Origin: Apostichopus parvimensis
Taxonomy: Eukaryota; Echinodermata; Holothuroidea; Aspidochirotida; Stichopodidae
Length of the DNA stretch: 24,537 nucleotides
Assembly: GCA_000934455.1 (NCBI GenBank)
Contig: KN886380.1
Location: 1-24,537 of the forward strand
Direction of reading: 5' to 3'
This document shows positions 1 through 10,038 of this stretch, piece after piece. Position numbers and translations under genes: made by a program. Within the stretch, counting starts at the first letter, position 1; each line of letters starts with the position of its first letter. A model generated the notes under the pieces. The model was not told the DNA's origin, made no database searches, and saw only the letters and a program-made list of their open reading frames with translations.

Positions 1-718
1 AACCTGGCAGTTGCCAGCAACCACACTGGTATAATGGAAAGGATATATGACTTCCTTCAGCATTGTCAGAAATGTGGAGACACTCCTTCTACATACTGTA
101 GGTGTTACAAATTAATATTATATTCAACTGTATATACGAAATCATAAACATGGCAAATTTCCAATCATTTTCAAAGATAGACATTCCAAGCTATTTTCAA
201 ATAAACCTGCCTTTTTACCAATCAAACCTATACAGGTCCTTATTGTAATCAGATTGAAGCGAGCTACCAATCTCTCCCGTTTTATTGATGCATGAAAATA
301 TGAGGGTTCATATTCTGAGTTGATATTTAATTTGTTGACAACGTTAAAATGTACGAACGTAAAATTGGAGAGAAAAAAAATCACTGAAATTGACAAAGTA
401 AAAGGGTATATAGAGATAACTTGCAATAATTTCATGCCAACACACAGCATTGATAGTAAATACAAATATTGAGTATAAATATTGAATAATATAACTGTAT
501 GTATACAGTAGGTAATCGTGTCTGTGTTTACAAATTAAACTGGGCGGGAACTAAAGAAACAATTTGGTATTAATGCTAAATACAGTATTATGAACCATAT
601 TATTAAGAGACTGGTTATGAGCTAGACACGGTAGAACGAGGGTGCTAAGGTTGTTGGGAGACAGGTAAGCGAAGCGCAAAGTAAATTAAATTAACATTCA
701 GGATGGACATGACTAACC

Positions 719-915
719 TTTCTTCTGCTTCCCCCCCCCCCCTCCTTCCATCTCCCCTTTTTTGCCCCCTTTGACACCCCTCTTCTCATAGCTCTCTTCC
801 ACTTTTGCCCCACACTATTCTGTCTTTGTCCCTATCTAGTTTACTCCCTACCCTTTTCCCTTAATCCTCTCTTTGTCCCTCTACAGTTGATCTCCTACCT
901 CTCCTCTTCCCCCTG
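719..915. repeat. Polypyrimidine (CT-rich) tract with 12-C run
   Basis: About 200 bp are dominated by C and T on the plus strand, including an uninterrupted run of 12 C at 731-742. It has no fixed repeat unit. Such homopyrimidine tracts can form triplex or i-motif structures. The open frame that begins at its end (916) is leucine-rich only because of the base bias. Confidence 0.75.
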
Positions 916-1774
916 TTGGTTTTTTTTCTCTCCATCCCTTGTCTACTAATCCTCTTACATCTTTCTCTTTTGTGTTCACCCTGCTCATTAACCTATCTGT
1001 ATTCTGTGCATGTCTCTTCAATTACTGTAATTTGTCATTCAGCCTCTGAAAAGATCCTGCTAGGATCGAAATCTCAGGCCCTCTTACTTTTACACATTGA
1101 ATTAAATTATACAAGAATTGCCGAAACAACTTATCAGTTTTGGTATTTATTAGCAATGATAATAAATACCAACATCCATTCTATTTATAAAGCACTATCC
1201 TGATCTACCCTGTTCCTAACCTCCATTACTGTCGAAGACGATGACGTCTAACACTGCGCCCGCCATAAATCCCATAAAACTACACACTGCCCACTTTCTC
1301 CACCAGGTTATTAAAGGAATATATATGCATGCATACATTTACAATGAATCAAAGGGAGCCAGTTGAACAAAGTTGAAAGTACTACTACACTGTAACCATA
1401 GTATAAACTGTACCAGAGCAATCAATTGTTGGAAAGAACTGAATGATGTTAAGTTATGTAATTTTAATGTCATAATGTATCCTTTTAATGGATATCTTCA
1501 CATCATGTGACATGAACATATTATATGCAAGAGTTAACTTTAATAGACAGTAGAGTTATTATACAAATTGAATTAGATGCACACACATGTATGATGTATT
1601 TCAGGGGACAGAGTGCTTGACACTGTAATGTCTACAGTTATCTACTGTAGTGCTATGAAAAAGACTACATACATATAGCTTCTTCAACAGATTGTGAATG
1701 ATTTAAAATGCTCTTAAGGAACAAATCAATTGACATAACAATGCTGGGGGTTCCTTTGACACATTGCATACAAG

Positions 1775-1839
1775 TGAACAATTGATGTGAACAATTGACG
1801 TGAACAATTAACGTGAACAATGTGCATAAACAATTAATG
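1775..1839. repeat. 13-bp minisatellite, five units
   Basis: Five adjacent 13-bp units of the form TGAACAATTGATG start at 1775, 1788, 1801, 1814 and 1827. The first three differ by one or two bases and the last two are more diverged. Each of the first three units carries CAATT(G/A). Confidence 0.85.
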
Positions 1840-3047
1840 TACATATGTATGTTCTGACACGAATCTACAGAGTGCTGACAGAGTTACAGTACAAGTACTT
1901 TAATTGTGTATGACACACATTCCAGAAAGTGTGAAATCGGTATAACAATAGTTTTGCAAAAACCCTCTCCAACAGAATCTAAAAAGAGACAAACAAATAA
2001 CTGATAAGTCTTTTAGACAGCCTGAAAGTTGTGCTACATTCTCAAACTCTTAGTATGTGACATAGAAATGCCAGCTTTCTTCAAACAAGATTGTGGCCTG
2101 TATTTATATTGCAGTTACAGATCATTATAATAGTGCAGGATGAAATCCTGACTGAAACACTGTGACAGCATTATTACAGTATATATGCAAGTGAATGACC
2201 TAATATTGAAATTTATCTTTCTCAGGGTAGACCCTGACATAACTCGCACATCCGCCTCTCCGAGGGTCGTACCACAGCTCTTTCAACAGGTTGAACGCAC
2301 TAATCATCATAGTTTAAACTGTATCTTATAACAAGCCCCCACATATCAGTCACTGATATTCCAACTTACGTAAGCAGAACCAGTCAAAGTTTGACGATGC
2401 ATAAATCAATAACTTCTGCTACTCAATATCAACCTAACGAGATACTCTCCCGGGGCGCTTAATTAAAATTGCTTGGGATGCAACAAGTTGAGCTCGCAGC
2501 CGCATAATCTCTCTTTCCTTGGAATAAAAAAAACTTTCTTCTCATCACAGAGAACAAAAGGAATCTTTGAGGGGGAGAAAAAAGGAGACAAATCTATGGC
2601 AAATTGGTTTTGCCGACAGCTGTCCTGGGCCAGAAGGTGGTAGTAAAGAAATGGATCTTAAGCTAAGAGCGGATATTGAATGTTTGCACAACTAACGCGG
2701 GCTGGTTTGGTTTCTTCCGTCGAATTCCGTACGCGGGATAATAAATAAATTTGCGTAGGTGAACGGCTAACGTATGATCATCTAGACGAAAACAAATGGA
2801 CTGACTTGATGCCTTTATGCTTCGTTAAAATCTAGCACACTTCATTGAAACTAATTGTGACAACCAATGATCTAGCTGTTACACCTTTTGTCCTTAATTA
2901 AAACCAAGCTTGTCGTTAAATATCTAATCTCAAAGCAGCTATATTTGAGGTTGCTTGTATTTTAGCTGGTTCACAGTTTCCGGTAATTTCAACAAGTCTG
3001 TTGATAATCACTTCAAATAGGATGACATCATTGCAAGCGATCTAGAA

Positions 3048-3075
3048 CCTCCCCCCCCCCCTCCTCCCCTCCCAC
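3048..3075. repeat. C-rich homopolymer tract
   Basis: A run of 11 C (3051-3061) is followed by short C blocks separated by T. On the minus strand this is a potential G-quadruplex. It makes the minus-strand open frame 3219-3028 end in a glycine/glutamate-rich tail, which is not a sign of coding. Confidence 0.7.
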
Positions 3076-3268
3076 CTGTCTCTCCTTAAAGTTTCTCAAC
3101 ACCTGATCACTAATTACTAATAAGGTAGTAAAGTCATTCCATTTAATTCTCATGATTTCATCGCCCAATATACTTAAATAGAGTATAAATGTATTCTCTG
3201 GTATTTCAGCACACTGCACAGTATCTATTAAAGTGGCTTACAGTATATTTACTCCATATAGGCTCAGT

Positions 3269-3276
3269 TAAAAAAA

Positions 3277-3311
<35 letters not shown>
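3269..3311. repeat. Poly-A tract
   Basis: Two adjacent A runs are interrupted only by a TT dinucleotide, the longer spanning about 28 bases. It could be the 3' tail of an old retroposed element, but I do not recognise the sequence upstream and see no flanking direct repeats. Confidence 0.7.
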
Positions 3312-3315
<4 letters not shown>

Positions 3316-3883
3316 TCTGATTGATAACACAGGTCTCCGAAAGCTCAATGTCATATGGTTAGACAATTTATCTGATATCATATAAGTACTCCATCTCATC
3401 CATCTCAAAACTACTCCACAAAAAATGAATTTCATGTAGTCGCATTCCTTTCATCTCAATCTTTTTTTATTGAACACGCCCACTTTCAAACATACCGGCA
3501 TACATTCTACAGTAAAATGAATGCTGACTGGGTATAATGATTCCATTCAATCATAAAATAATATTTAGTTGCTTGGACAAACATACGTACATCGCTGTAT
3601 GGTGATTGTTGAGATGAAAGATCCCGTACTTGCCCCAGCTGAATATGAATCAACAAACACAAATTACTCCCTAATTTAAGATAACCAGACGTCCCTAATT
3701 TCCAAGGGACAGTCCCCAGACTTCGAGTACTGTCTCCTGATTAACAGTGTTGCCGGAAATATCTACGCCTTATATACCGTCCCCTGCAGGAATATCCCCG
3801 AAGTTTATGACAAAAAGGCCCTTAATAAAGTTCTTCAAGTTTACCATTTGTTGTAAAAGCTTGAACTAAAGGTAAACTTCAGT

Positions 3884-4556
3884 CATGTGTCACAGATAAT
3901 ATAAAGGCAACCCAGATAAATAAATAGCCTGTGATATGCATGAATAGCATCACATGTCACAGATAACAGGCAACCCAGATCAGTGAATAGCCTGTGATAT
4001 GCATGAATAGATCACGTGTCACAGACAATAGACTATCCAGATCACTCAATAGCCTGTGATTTGCATAATTTGCATCATGTGTCACAGATAACAGGCAACC
4101 CAGATCATTCAATAGCCTGTGATTTGCATGAATAGCATCATGTGTCATAGCCTGTGATTTGCATGAATAGCATCATGTGTCACAGATAAAAGGCACGCCA
4201 GATCATTCAATAGCCTGTGATTTGCATGAATAGCATCATGTGTCAGTGATAATAGGCAACCCAGATCATTCAATAGCCTGTAAATTGCATGAATAGCTTC
4301 ATGTGTCACAGATAACAGGCAACCCAGATCATTCAATAGCCTGTGATCAGTATGAATAGAATAATTTGTCACAGATAATAGGCAACACAGATCATTGGAT
4401 AGCCTGTGACTTGCATAATAACATCATGTGTCACAGATAATAGGCAACCCAGATCATTCAATAGTCTGTGATTTGGCATGAATAGCATCAAGTGTCACAG
4501 ATAATAGGCAAGCCAGATCATTGAAAAGCCTGTGATTTGCATGACAAGCATCATTT
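3884..4556. repeat. 63-bp tandem satellite, about 11 units
   Basis: Units begin with a GTGTCACAGATAA-like segment and end with a CATGAATAGCATCAT-like segment, with a period of 63 bp. I count eleven starts (near 3888, 3956, 4016, 4079, 4143, 4177, 4240, 4303, 4366, 4428 and 4493). The one near 4143 is an internally deleted unit. Because 63 is a multiple of three, the minus strand stays open over long stretches and gives an artificial 21-residue repeat protein. Several units contain ATTTGCAT, the complement of the POU octamer ATGCAAAT (4059-4066, 4068-4075, 4122-4129, 4157-4164, 4220-4227, 4535-4542). Confidence 0.92.
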
Positions 4557-4794
4557 TGATAGGAGCGACGAATAATAAGACTACAATTATCTTCAAGTCT
4601 TTGGCATTGGATTTTTTATCTTAGAAACAAAAACATACAAGTATCTGGATCAGGTTTTTCTAAATTGAGGCATTTTGAACCTTGTTTATCATGACATGAG
4701 GAACCACCAAATCACTGAGAGACAATCAAAATAACATATGTATAACACCTCCCTTTAAAGTACATTGCTGGTACTAGCCCTCGGTGTGAACATT

Positions 4795-4821
4795 GGGAGG
4801 GGCTTGGGGAGGGGGGAGGGG
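4795..4821 (+). other. Candidate G-quadruplex tract
   Basis: At least four runs of three or more G on the plus strand are separated by loops of one to four bases. This fits the standard four-run quadruplex pattern. A function is not shown. Confidence 0.55.
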
Positions 4822-5242
4822 ATTTCCTGGAAACAAATATGGTCACAGGTCAACTTTAACTTTGACTGCATATGTTCAGATGGATGCCAAAGCACTGGAA
4901 CCAAAAAAGTAAGCTTATTTAGAATAAAACAAAAAACTTTATAAATATAAGCAAAGTGGACAAGGATTCCATTCTAAGAGGAGTGCCATTCTTTTGTCCG
5001 ATGTAACCTTGTAATAATTCCAAGGAAACAAAGTTTATCACACAGGCTGAAATTGACCGCTTCTGATTGTGGTTGTGGTGAAAGATCACACCTTTCCACT
5101 ACCTCTTGTCAATGAGAGATATTCCTCATCAAAACTACAGTGGTTTAACTGACATTGCAGTTTCCAATATTCCTGTACCTCCCAAAATAACAATAGTATC
5201 TAAAACTTTGGTAGGTCTACACTCCAAAAAGGAAAATACAAA

Positions 5243-5273
5243 TGGAGGAGGGGGGGGGGGGTTGGGTGGAGGG
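5243..5273 (+). other. G-rich tract with 12-G homopolymer
   Basis: A run of 12 G (5250-5261) is followed by GGG and GGG blocks within 15 bp, a second candidate quadruplex on the plus strand. The overlapping small open frames (glycine-rich on plus, proline-rich on minus) are by-products. Confidence 0.6.
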
Positions 5274-5446
5274 AAAGCTTTATTCAAAGAGATTAAAAGG
5301 GTATAATAAGGTACTACTGTCAGCCTACAGTATTCTAAGGATTTCTTTTTAAGGGAATGTATGTACAGCAGGTACATCTACGCATGTTTTTTTTTAACAA
5401 TCGATTGATTTTTCCACTAAAATTAGGCCGGCCATCAAGATTGTAC

Positions 5447-5468
5447 CGTGAACACTCAAGTGTTCACG
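5447..5468. other. 22-bp near-perfect palindrome
   Basis: Two 10-bp arms (CGTGAACACT and its exact complement AGTGTTCACG) are separated by CA. It resembles a dimeric transcription-factor site, but I cannot assign a factor with confidence. Confidence 0.6.
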
Positions 5469-5647
5469 CAACAGGAGATCTCTGGTTATCTGATCTTGTC
5501 ACTTAGAATTGCGTAAACACAGACTGGAGCGGGTGCACTGTCAATGGTATGCTCACTAAATAGCTAACTGATTTGTAATGATTCATCATGATCTTGTCAT
5601 GCTTGCCTCGAAAGTGCTCTTTCATTATAACATTGCTCCAACAACTG

Positions 5648-5672
5648 TGTGATTTTTCCAATAAAAATCACA
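5648..5672. other. Stem-loop, 10-bp perfect stem
   Basis: TGTGATTTTT (5648-5657) is followed by the loop CCAAT and then the exact complement (5663-5672). A second hairpin with a related arm (AAGTGATTT, loop TTG, complement) lies at 5766-5786. Both lie in the presumed GCH1 intron. Confidence 0.55.
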
Positions 5673-6093
5673 GCGGTGAGTTAAAACGGTTTTGAGACAA
5701 AAAAATTTGCACAAAGTAACAGGCAGTGAAAGTTGCTTTATCATGGATAATGTTACACTGAAAATAAGTGATTTTTGAAATCACTTCCCTTTAGTGGTAC
5801 TTTCATGACAAACTAGGCTATTGGACAGAAGGTCAAACTGTTTGAGTAGCTGGTACCCATTGGCCAAAACCACAACTTGAAGAATCTTAGAACTGTATAC
5901 AGATCAGGTGGACATGGTAACAGCTACTGTACATAAATGCATAAAGTTTTATATGTTACATCACACACACTGCAGAAGCTCTGCTTTGCACGGTAAGTAA
6001 CCAAAAAGCATGTTGAAAGGAGATGCTTGCAGTGACCATTTACTTGACTTTTCTAGCATATTAGAGAGCAAAAAGGGGTTTTTAATTGCCTAC

Positions 6094-6549
6094 CTGATAT
6101 TGTCTGTTCATAGCCTTTTGTGAAGAACAGCATAGCTTTTGCTGCCCTCTGCGGTGTTTTCTTCAAACCTTGACGATCGGGGTCCTCTCCCACATGTTGG
6201 ATGATGTCTTTATAAGCTGACTCCATTAGAGACAATTCTTTGGTCATTACCACTTTTCTGGGAACGTTTTGTTTTGAGACCCGTTCACGATCGCGACTTT
6301 CGCGATCGTCTTCCTGAGATTTGGAGAGGTTTTCCCCTTTGGATGGAATGGATAGATCTGAAAGCTTATCTGTTATCAAAGGTAAATGGTCACCTTGGGC
6401 TGTACCATTTTGCAGAGTACCATTCTGGAGGCTGTGGCTGGTGTTAGTACTCTCCATATCACTGCTGCTGGATGACTGGAAAGACTGAGAGTTCTTGAAA
6501 GAACCTGAATGTGTTACAACTGAAGAAAGCTGTCTGCTTGCAGCTGTAT
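6094..6549 (-). CDS. GCH1: GTP cyclohydrolase I, first coding exon (partial gene)
   Basis: GTP cyclohydrolase I converts GTP to 7,8-dihydroneopterin triphosphate, the first and rate-limiting step of tetrahydrobiopterin synthesis in the cytosol. Read on the minus strand, the exon ends in the family's N-terminal block: an acidic helix with [12 protein letters not shown], then [17 protein letters not shown] and [11 protein letters not shown], matching vertebrate GEN(P)xRQGLLKTPxRAAxAMxFFTKGYxxTIS. The match stops where the human first exon stops, at a donor (CAG|GTAGGC, phase 1) after 6094. The exon opens after an acceptor (TTTCAG) at 6550. The most likely start is the ATG at 6457, giving 121 residues with a serine/asparagine-rich, probably disordered N-terminal region (QNGT repeated) as in animal GCH1. 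An upstream in-frame ATG at 6565 lies in the presumed intron. Exons with the zinc ligands and catalytic residues are not in the window. Confidence 0.92.
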
Positions 6550-7369
6550 CTGAAATGCAAAGCATCAGGCAGTTACCTCAGGCTGTAATATTACTTCCAG
6601 ACAGAAACACACGATGGCCCAGGTTCTCAAAATCCACCATGACCATATAATTATATAGTCTTCACTATAGTACTGTAAATATCAACTATTGGTTTGACAG
6701 GCAATCGTGGCCAGTTTTGCCATCTATAGATAGTAGCAAACTGCATTTAGACCAATCTTGAAATCTTTGACCTTTCTTGGAAACATGTATGAAATGTCAA
6801 CTATAGCTAAAGTCATAGAGGAAGCATGAAGCCCATTTATCATCTTCAGCATACTTGACAGACATCCTTACAATTGATGAACACCTCCCACACCCCAACC
6901 CCCAAATATTGACAAGAGATCTTTCTCCAAATATTAGGGAAGTATTCCTTTAGAGGTGGCCATGAATGTCGTTGATCTCGGATGTAATCGTGACAATAGG
7001 AGGCGGAAAATTAAAATGACTTTCACTTTTGTTTTTCTTTACATATCTTTCAAGGTGAATAAAAACAAGGCTGACATTGGAACCAATACCAATATCAATT
7101 TGTGTTCAGAAGTTCACAATATATTAGAATATTTGCAAAGCTCATCTCTGTTGAAGACATGAATAAAAATTGTAACAAATAAAGAAAATCATTAAATATT
7201 CATAAGCATATCTGGCTCAATGACTACAGCATAAATAGTCTAACTAACAGTAAAGTTATGAAAGGAAGGTCAATCTGCTCCCACAGGGAAATTGTGGATC
7301 GTTTTGCCTAAATTTTCAACAATTTGGCTGAAAACTAATTATCTTTAGCTTATAATTGAATAGCCTAAC

Positions 7370-7402
7370 TTTAGAATCCGTACCAATGGTACGGATTCTA
7401 AA
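7370..7402. other. 33-bp perfect palindrome, 1-nt centre
   Basis: A 16-bp arm (7370-7385, TTTAGAATCCGTACCA) and its exact reverse complement (7387-7402) are separated by a single A at 7386. No bases outside the arms extend the symmetry. Confidence 0.9.
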
Positions 7403-7838
7403 TTAGTAACAATTGAATGCAATACATTCATTCACATATGAAATTACTGAAACTTGCATAATTTTGATGAGATTCGGAAGAACCTAGAGAACATTGACAA
7501 CATTCCAAACGTATCACATAAGTCTATGAGAAGATTATAGCAAGAGATTGCAGCTTAGGAAGAACACTGCTGCATTAAAATCACAGAACGGTACTGTGAT
7601 ACACTCCCTGCAAGAATCAATGTCATATAGTCACTAAGGTGACATTCAAGCCATAATATGTATAAATAAAATAATATAAATAAATGTTGAAAAGGAAGCC
7701 ACCCGATGTGTTAGTGTAACCACGGAGCACCTGTTAGTATTACCAAGCCTAGCTTATGTATAGCTTAATCTAGGCCTAGGCCGAATTTAGAAAGACCAGA
7801 CTAGCCTACAGAGAAATAAAAAAAACAACGTTAGGACT

Positions 7839-7898
7839 TAAGTTGTAGACCTTACCCAGTTTGGCTAATTAGCCAAACTGGGTAAGGTCTACAACTTA
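7839..7898. other. 60-bp perfect zero-spacer palindrome
   Basis: The left arm (7839-7868) and right arm (7869-7898) are exact reverse complements over 30 bp with no spacer. The centre reads TTGGCTAATTAGCCAA, which contains two NFI-type half sites (TTGGC and GCCAA) six bases apart and a TAATTA core. The right end overlaps the putative minus-strand 5' splice site (GTAAGT), so in a GCH1 transcript the donor would sit in a 30-bp hairpin. Confidence 0.95.
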
Positions 7899-7899
7899 C

Positions 7900-7973
7900 C
7901 GGGTGATGAACTACTCGTTGCTGACTGCTGAGATGACGATCAATTTGAAGACAGTAACAAGAATATTCTGCTT
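7900..7973 (-). other. GCH1: Candidate non-coding 5' exon of GCH1
   Basis: The minus strand has a donor matching the consensus (CCCG|GTAAGT) after 7900. Read in the phase needed to join the coding exon, the segment gives a short serine-rich stretch preceded by an in-frame TGA with no ATG between, so it would be leader sequence and would support initiation at 6457. An acceptor-like TTTTCAG ends at 7974, so the exon could be internal, or transcription could start just upstream. Based on splice signals only. Confidence 0.35.
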
Positions 7974-8178
7974 CTGAAAATGTAGACGTGAATGAATTAC
8001 TTCTAATGGGGGTTAAAAACTTTCAAAGCCGTATTTATGCTATTGTCTGTCTCTTTCTGAACCTTCGTGGTCTCTCTTCGGCTAGTGTGTGGACGTAATG
8101 ATTTGTGCGCACTCCGTTTAGGTCTTGAGTTTGTAGAGTATATAATCAGAATACCGTCTACGATTGAGTAATATCTCG
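7974..8178. promoter_or_regulatory. Candidate divergent GCH1/D2HGDH promoter region
   Basis: The putative GCH1 leader exon (minus) and a putative D2HGDH leader exon ending at a strong plus-strand donor (CTCG|GTGAGT, exon end 8178) face away from each other here. CpG dinucleotides are somewhat denser than in the flanks. No clear TATA box or other core element is seen. The call is an inference from gene orientation and splice signals. Confidence 0.3.
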
Positions 8179-9587
8179 GTGAGTAGTTTTTTGTTGTTTA
8201 CGTCTGTCGCGTGGCGCTGTTGAACTTTCTGCATTCTGATCACGATTACGTAATATCGACGGTCTAACCTTGCTGCTTCCTACAATTAACCAGAGACATA
8301 ATTGCGGTGTGGTCGTGATTAACAGGTATCTACAGATCATATTTTCCCCCAATTTTAAACTAAACAGATGGACGACAACTAATGGATCTGATCCCAATTT
8401 TAAAATCCGTTCAGCCTATGTGATTGAATGAATGATGCCCGACAAAGTTTAGTACTACTTCTACTAGGCTAACCCAAAATAACACTTAATACCGTTAGTT
8501 TCCGCTACAGTTGGTTTACGCAATATGAAAATAGGTGCATTCCCAGTGCTATAATACATAGAATGTATTGTATGTATTGTTGCTAAAAACTACAAGCAAC
8601 ATAAAGGAAGGATAATTCAGGAATACTCGATTCTGTTAACTCATTTATATACAGAGCTCATCATTTTATGCAAGGGTGAAGTTTGTATTTTGTGTGTGGA
8701 TCCACATTGAGGACAAGAACCATGTGGAGACCTGTCCAATCTCACCGTAGGCCTAGATGATCACTTTTAGGAATAACACTGTAAGAAATTTGCCTGTAAT
8801 AATATAAAGTATTGTATGTACAGTTAATCATATCCTAATGGAATCCTTAAGATATTCTAACTCTATATGTTAATGGTATATGCTAAGTGTAATCTTTATA
8901 AGTCTGTACTAATTAATATGTGCTTACACCCAGGGATGTGTAGTCACACATTCCTGGTCTACTGGTTGTAAACTTGATGCAAGGGGCGGAAAAAGACCAG
9001 TAGAGCATATGCTACCAGGGTGTGAAAAGTTCTCTTGAGTTGTCTCTACATCACTATAAGGTCACTTTAGAGGTCAAAGCAACTTAAAGGCATTGAAGAC
9101 TTGCCCCAAACTGCGTGCCAAGCTCTGAAAAAGTTAACTTTCCGTTGCTTGCAAGTGAAGTTTTCTTCAAATGCAGACAGTGAAACGTGATACCTTGTTA
9201 TCTATCTAGACCTGAGATGTCCATCGCTGCTGTGTACACTGTTTTGTGGGTATTGACCGTAGTTGTATGTACTGACTGTACACTAGTGTCGCATTACAGA
9301 CGGTAGCAAGCTGTGTGTGTGTATTTTCTGGGATCAATGGTGGTGTCTAACACTTCTGTTACACCTCATTTGAAACTAGGTCAGATTACCGGCATAAGAT
9401 GTTTCTTTTTGCGTGAGTCTTCACACCCATTTTAAAAAGATATCAAATGATTTTTTTTTTTGTACTTGATCACGAGTCGACTTGCAATAGTTTGGGTATG
9501 AAGAAAGCAGCCTAGGAAAGAAACAAATTTGGGACTTATTGATATTGCTTGTCGGAATTATCATCTTTTCTTTATTTTAATTAATAG
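8179..9587 (+). other. Presumed 5'-leader intron of D2HGDH
   Basis: No coding signal is seen. If the leader exon ending at 8178 is real, it would be joined to the acceptor (TTAATTAATAG, ending 9587) just before the D2HGDH start codon. The segment includes a 12-bp stem with one wobble at 8930-8957 and a short GT run near 9315. Otherwise nothing recognisable. Confidence 0.3.
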
Positions 9588-9602
9588 GCTTGTTCATCAA
9601 CC

Positions 9603-10038
9603 ATGATGCCAGCTGTGTACTCTACCTGTTTAAAAAGGCTGATTTCATGCAACTCTTTGCAGTTGGCCTCTCGGATTCAAAGATCACATCATCTGTTGTC
9701 TGGTGGTTACCCAGCATGTTTTGCAGCTCAAAGGACTAGGCTAAAAGGTAGCATTTGTAGCTTTAAAGATGTACAAAGGACCTCCATAGCTAAGTTCAAA
9801 AGACAAAGTTTGGAGCAGAAGCAGTACCAATCAAATCTGTTGATGTTTTCAACAACTTCTTCGTTGAAGAGGGAAGTTCCGTTGACATCTGAACAATATC
9901 CATCTCTCAAGAGAGGAAACTTTGGCTCAGTTGAGGCAGATGATGTGTCCTTCTTTGAATCCATCCTTCCAGGGAGGGTGGTCACTGAACAAGATGAACT
10001 AGAAGGTGCTAACACTGACTGGCTGAGGATATGTCGAG
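9603..10038 (+). CDS. D2HGDH: D2HGDH coding exon 1 (transit peptide, start of FAD domain)
   Basis: Start ATG at 9603 (A at -3; in-frame TAG at 9585 in the genomic sequence just outside the exon). An acceptor at 9586-9587 suggests an upstream leader exon. The exon encodes a basic, hydroxylated presequence, then [12 protein letters not shown] and the conserved [19 protein letters not shown] to NTDWL block. Donor CGAG|GTACGT, phase 1. Confidence 0.93.

Larger units (their letters stand above)
1..6093. other. Probable first coding intron of GCH1, no confirmed gene
   Basis: No exon that I can assign to a protein family is seen here. The next GCH1 exon should carry the CEHHLVPF-type zinc/active-site motif, and I could not find it on the minus strand, so the remaining exons probably lie left of the window. 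What is visible: a CT-rich tract (719-915), a 13-bp minisatellite (1775-1839), a poly-A tract (3269-3311), a 63-bp satellite (3884-4556), two G-rich tracts (4795-4821 and 5243-5273) and a cluster of short perfect stem-loops (5447-5786). A moderately GC-rich patch around 2450-2770 has homeobox-like TTAATTAA and an E-box palindrome GACAGCTGTC. It could be regulatory, but nothing proves it. The assignment as intron is an inference from the missing exons. Confidence 0.5.
6550..7899 (-). other. Presumed 5'-leader intron of GCH1
   Basis: Between the acceptor of the first coding exon and a strong upstream donor (CCCG|GTAAGT, minus strand, donor starting at 7899) there is no coding signal. The segment holds two striking palindromes (7370-7402 and 7839-7898). 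The small plus-strand open frame at 6956-7162 shows no recognisable motif and looks random. Confidence 0.35.

Noticed and set aside
916-1203. 95-residue plus-strand open frame, leucine/serine-rich
   Set aside because: It starts in a CT-rich tract, and its hydrophobic composition follows from base bias. No motif or splice context.
3957-4372. Minus-strand open frames with a 21-residue repeat
   Set aside because: Translation of the 63-bp satellite, whose period is a multiple of three. Units with indels break the frame.
6550-6565. ATG at 6565 as the GCH1 start
   Set aside because: It lies upstream of a good acceptor (TTTCAG), in the presumed intron. The ATG at 6457 is a simpler start, although an alternative first exon cannot be excluded.
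8158-8397. Minus-strand 79-residue open frame considered as a GCH1 N-terminal exon
   Set aside because: No suitable phase-1 donor found at its end, and its sequence is not like a GCH1 N-terminus. The in-frame stop in the 7900 exon also argues against it.
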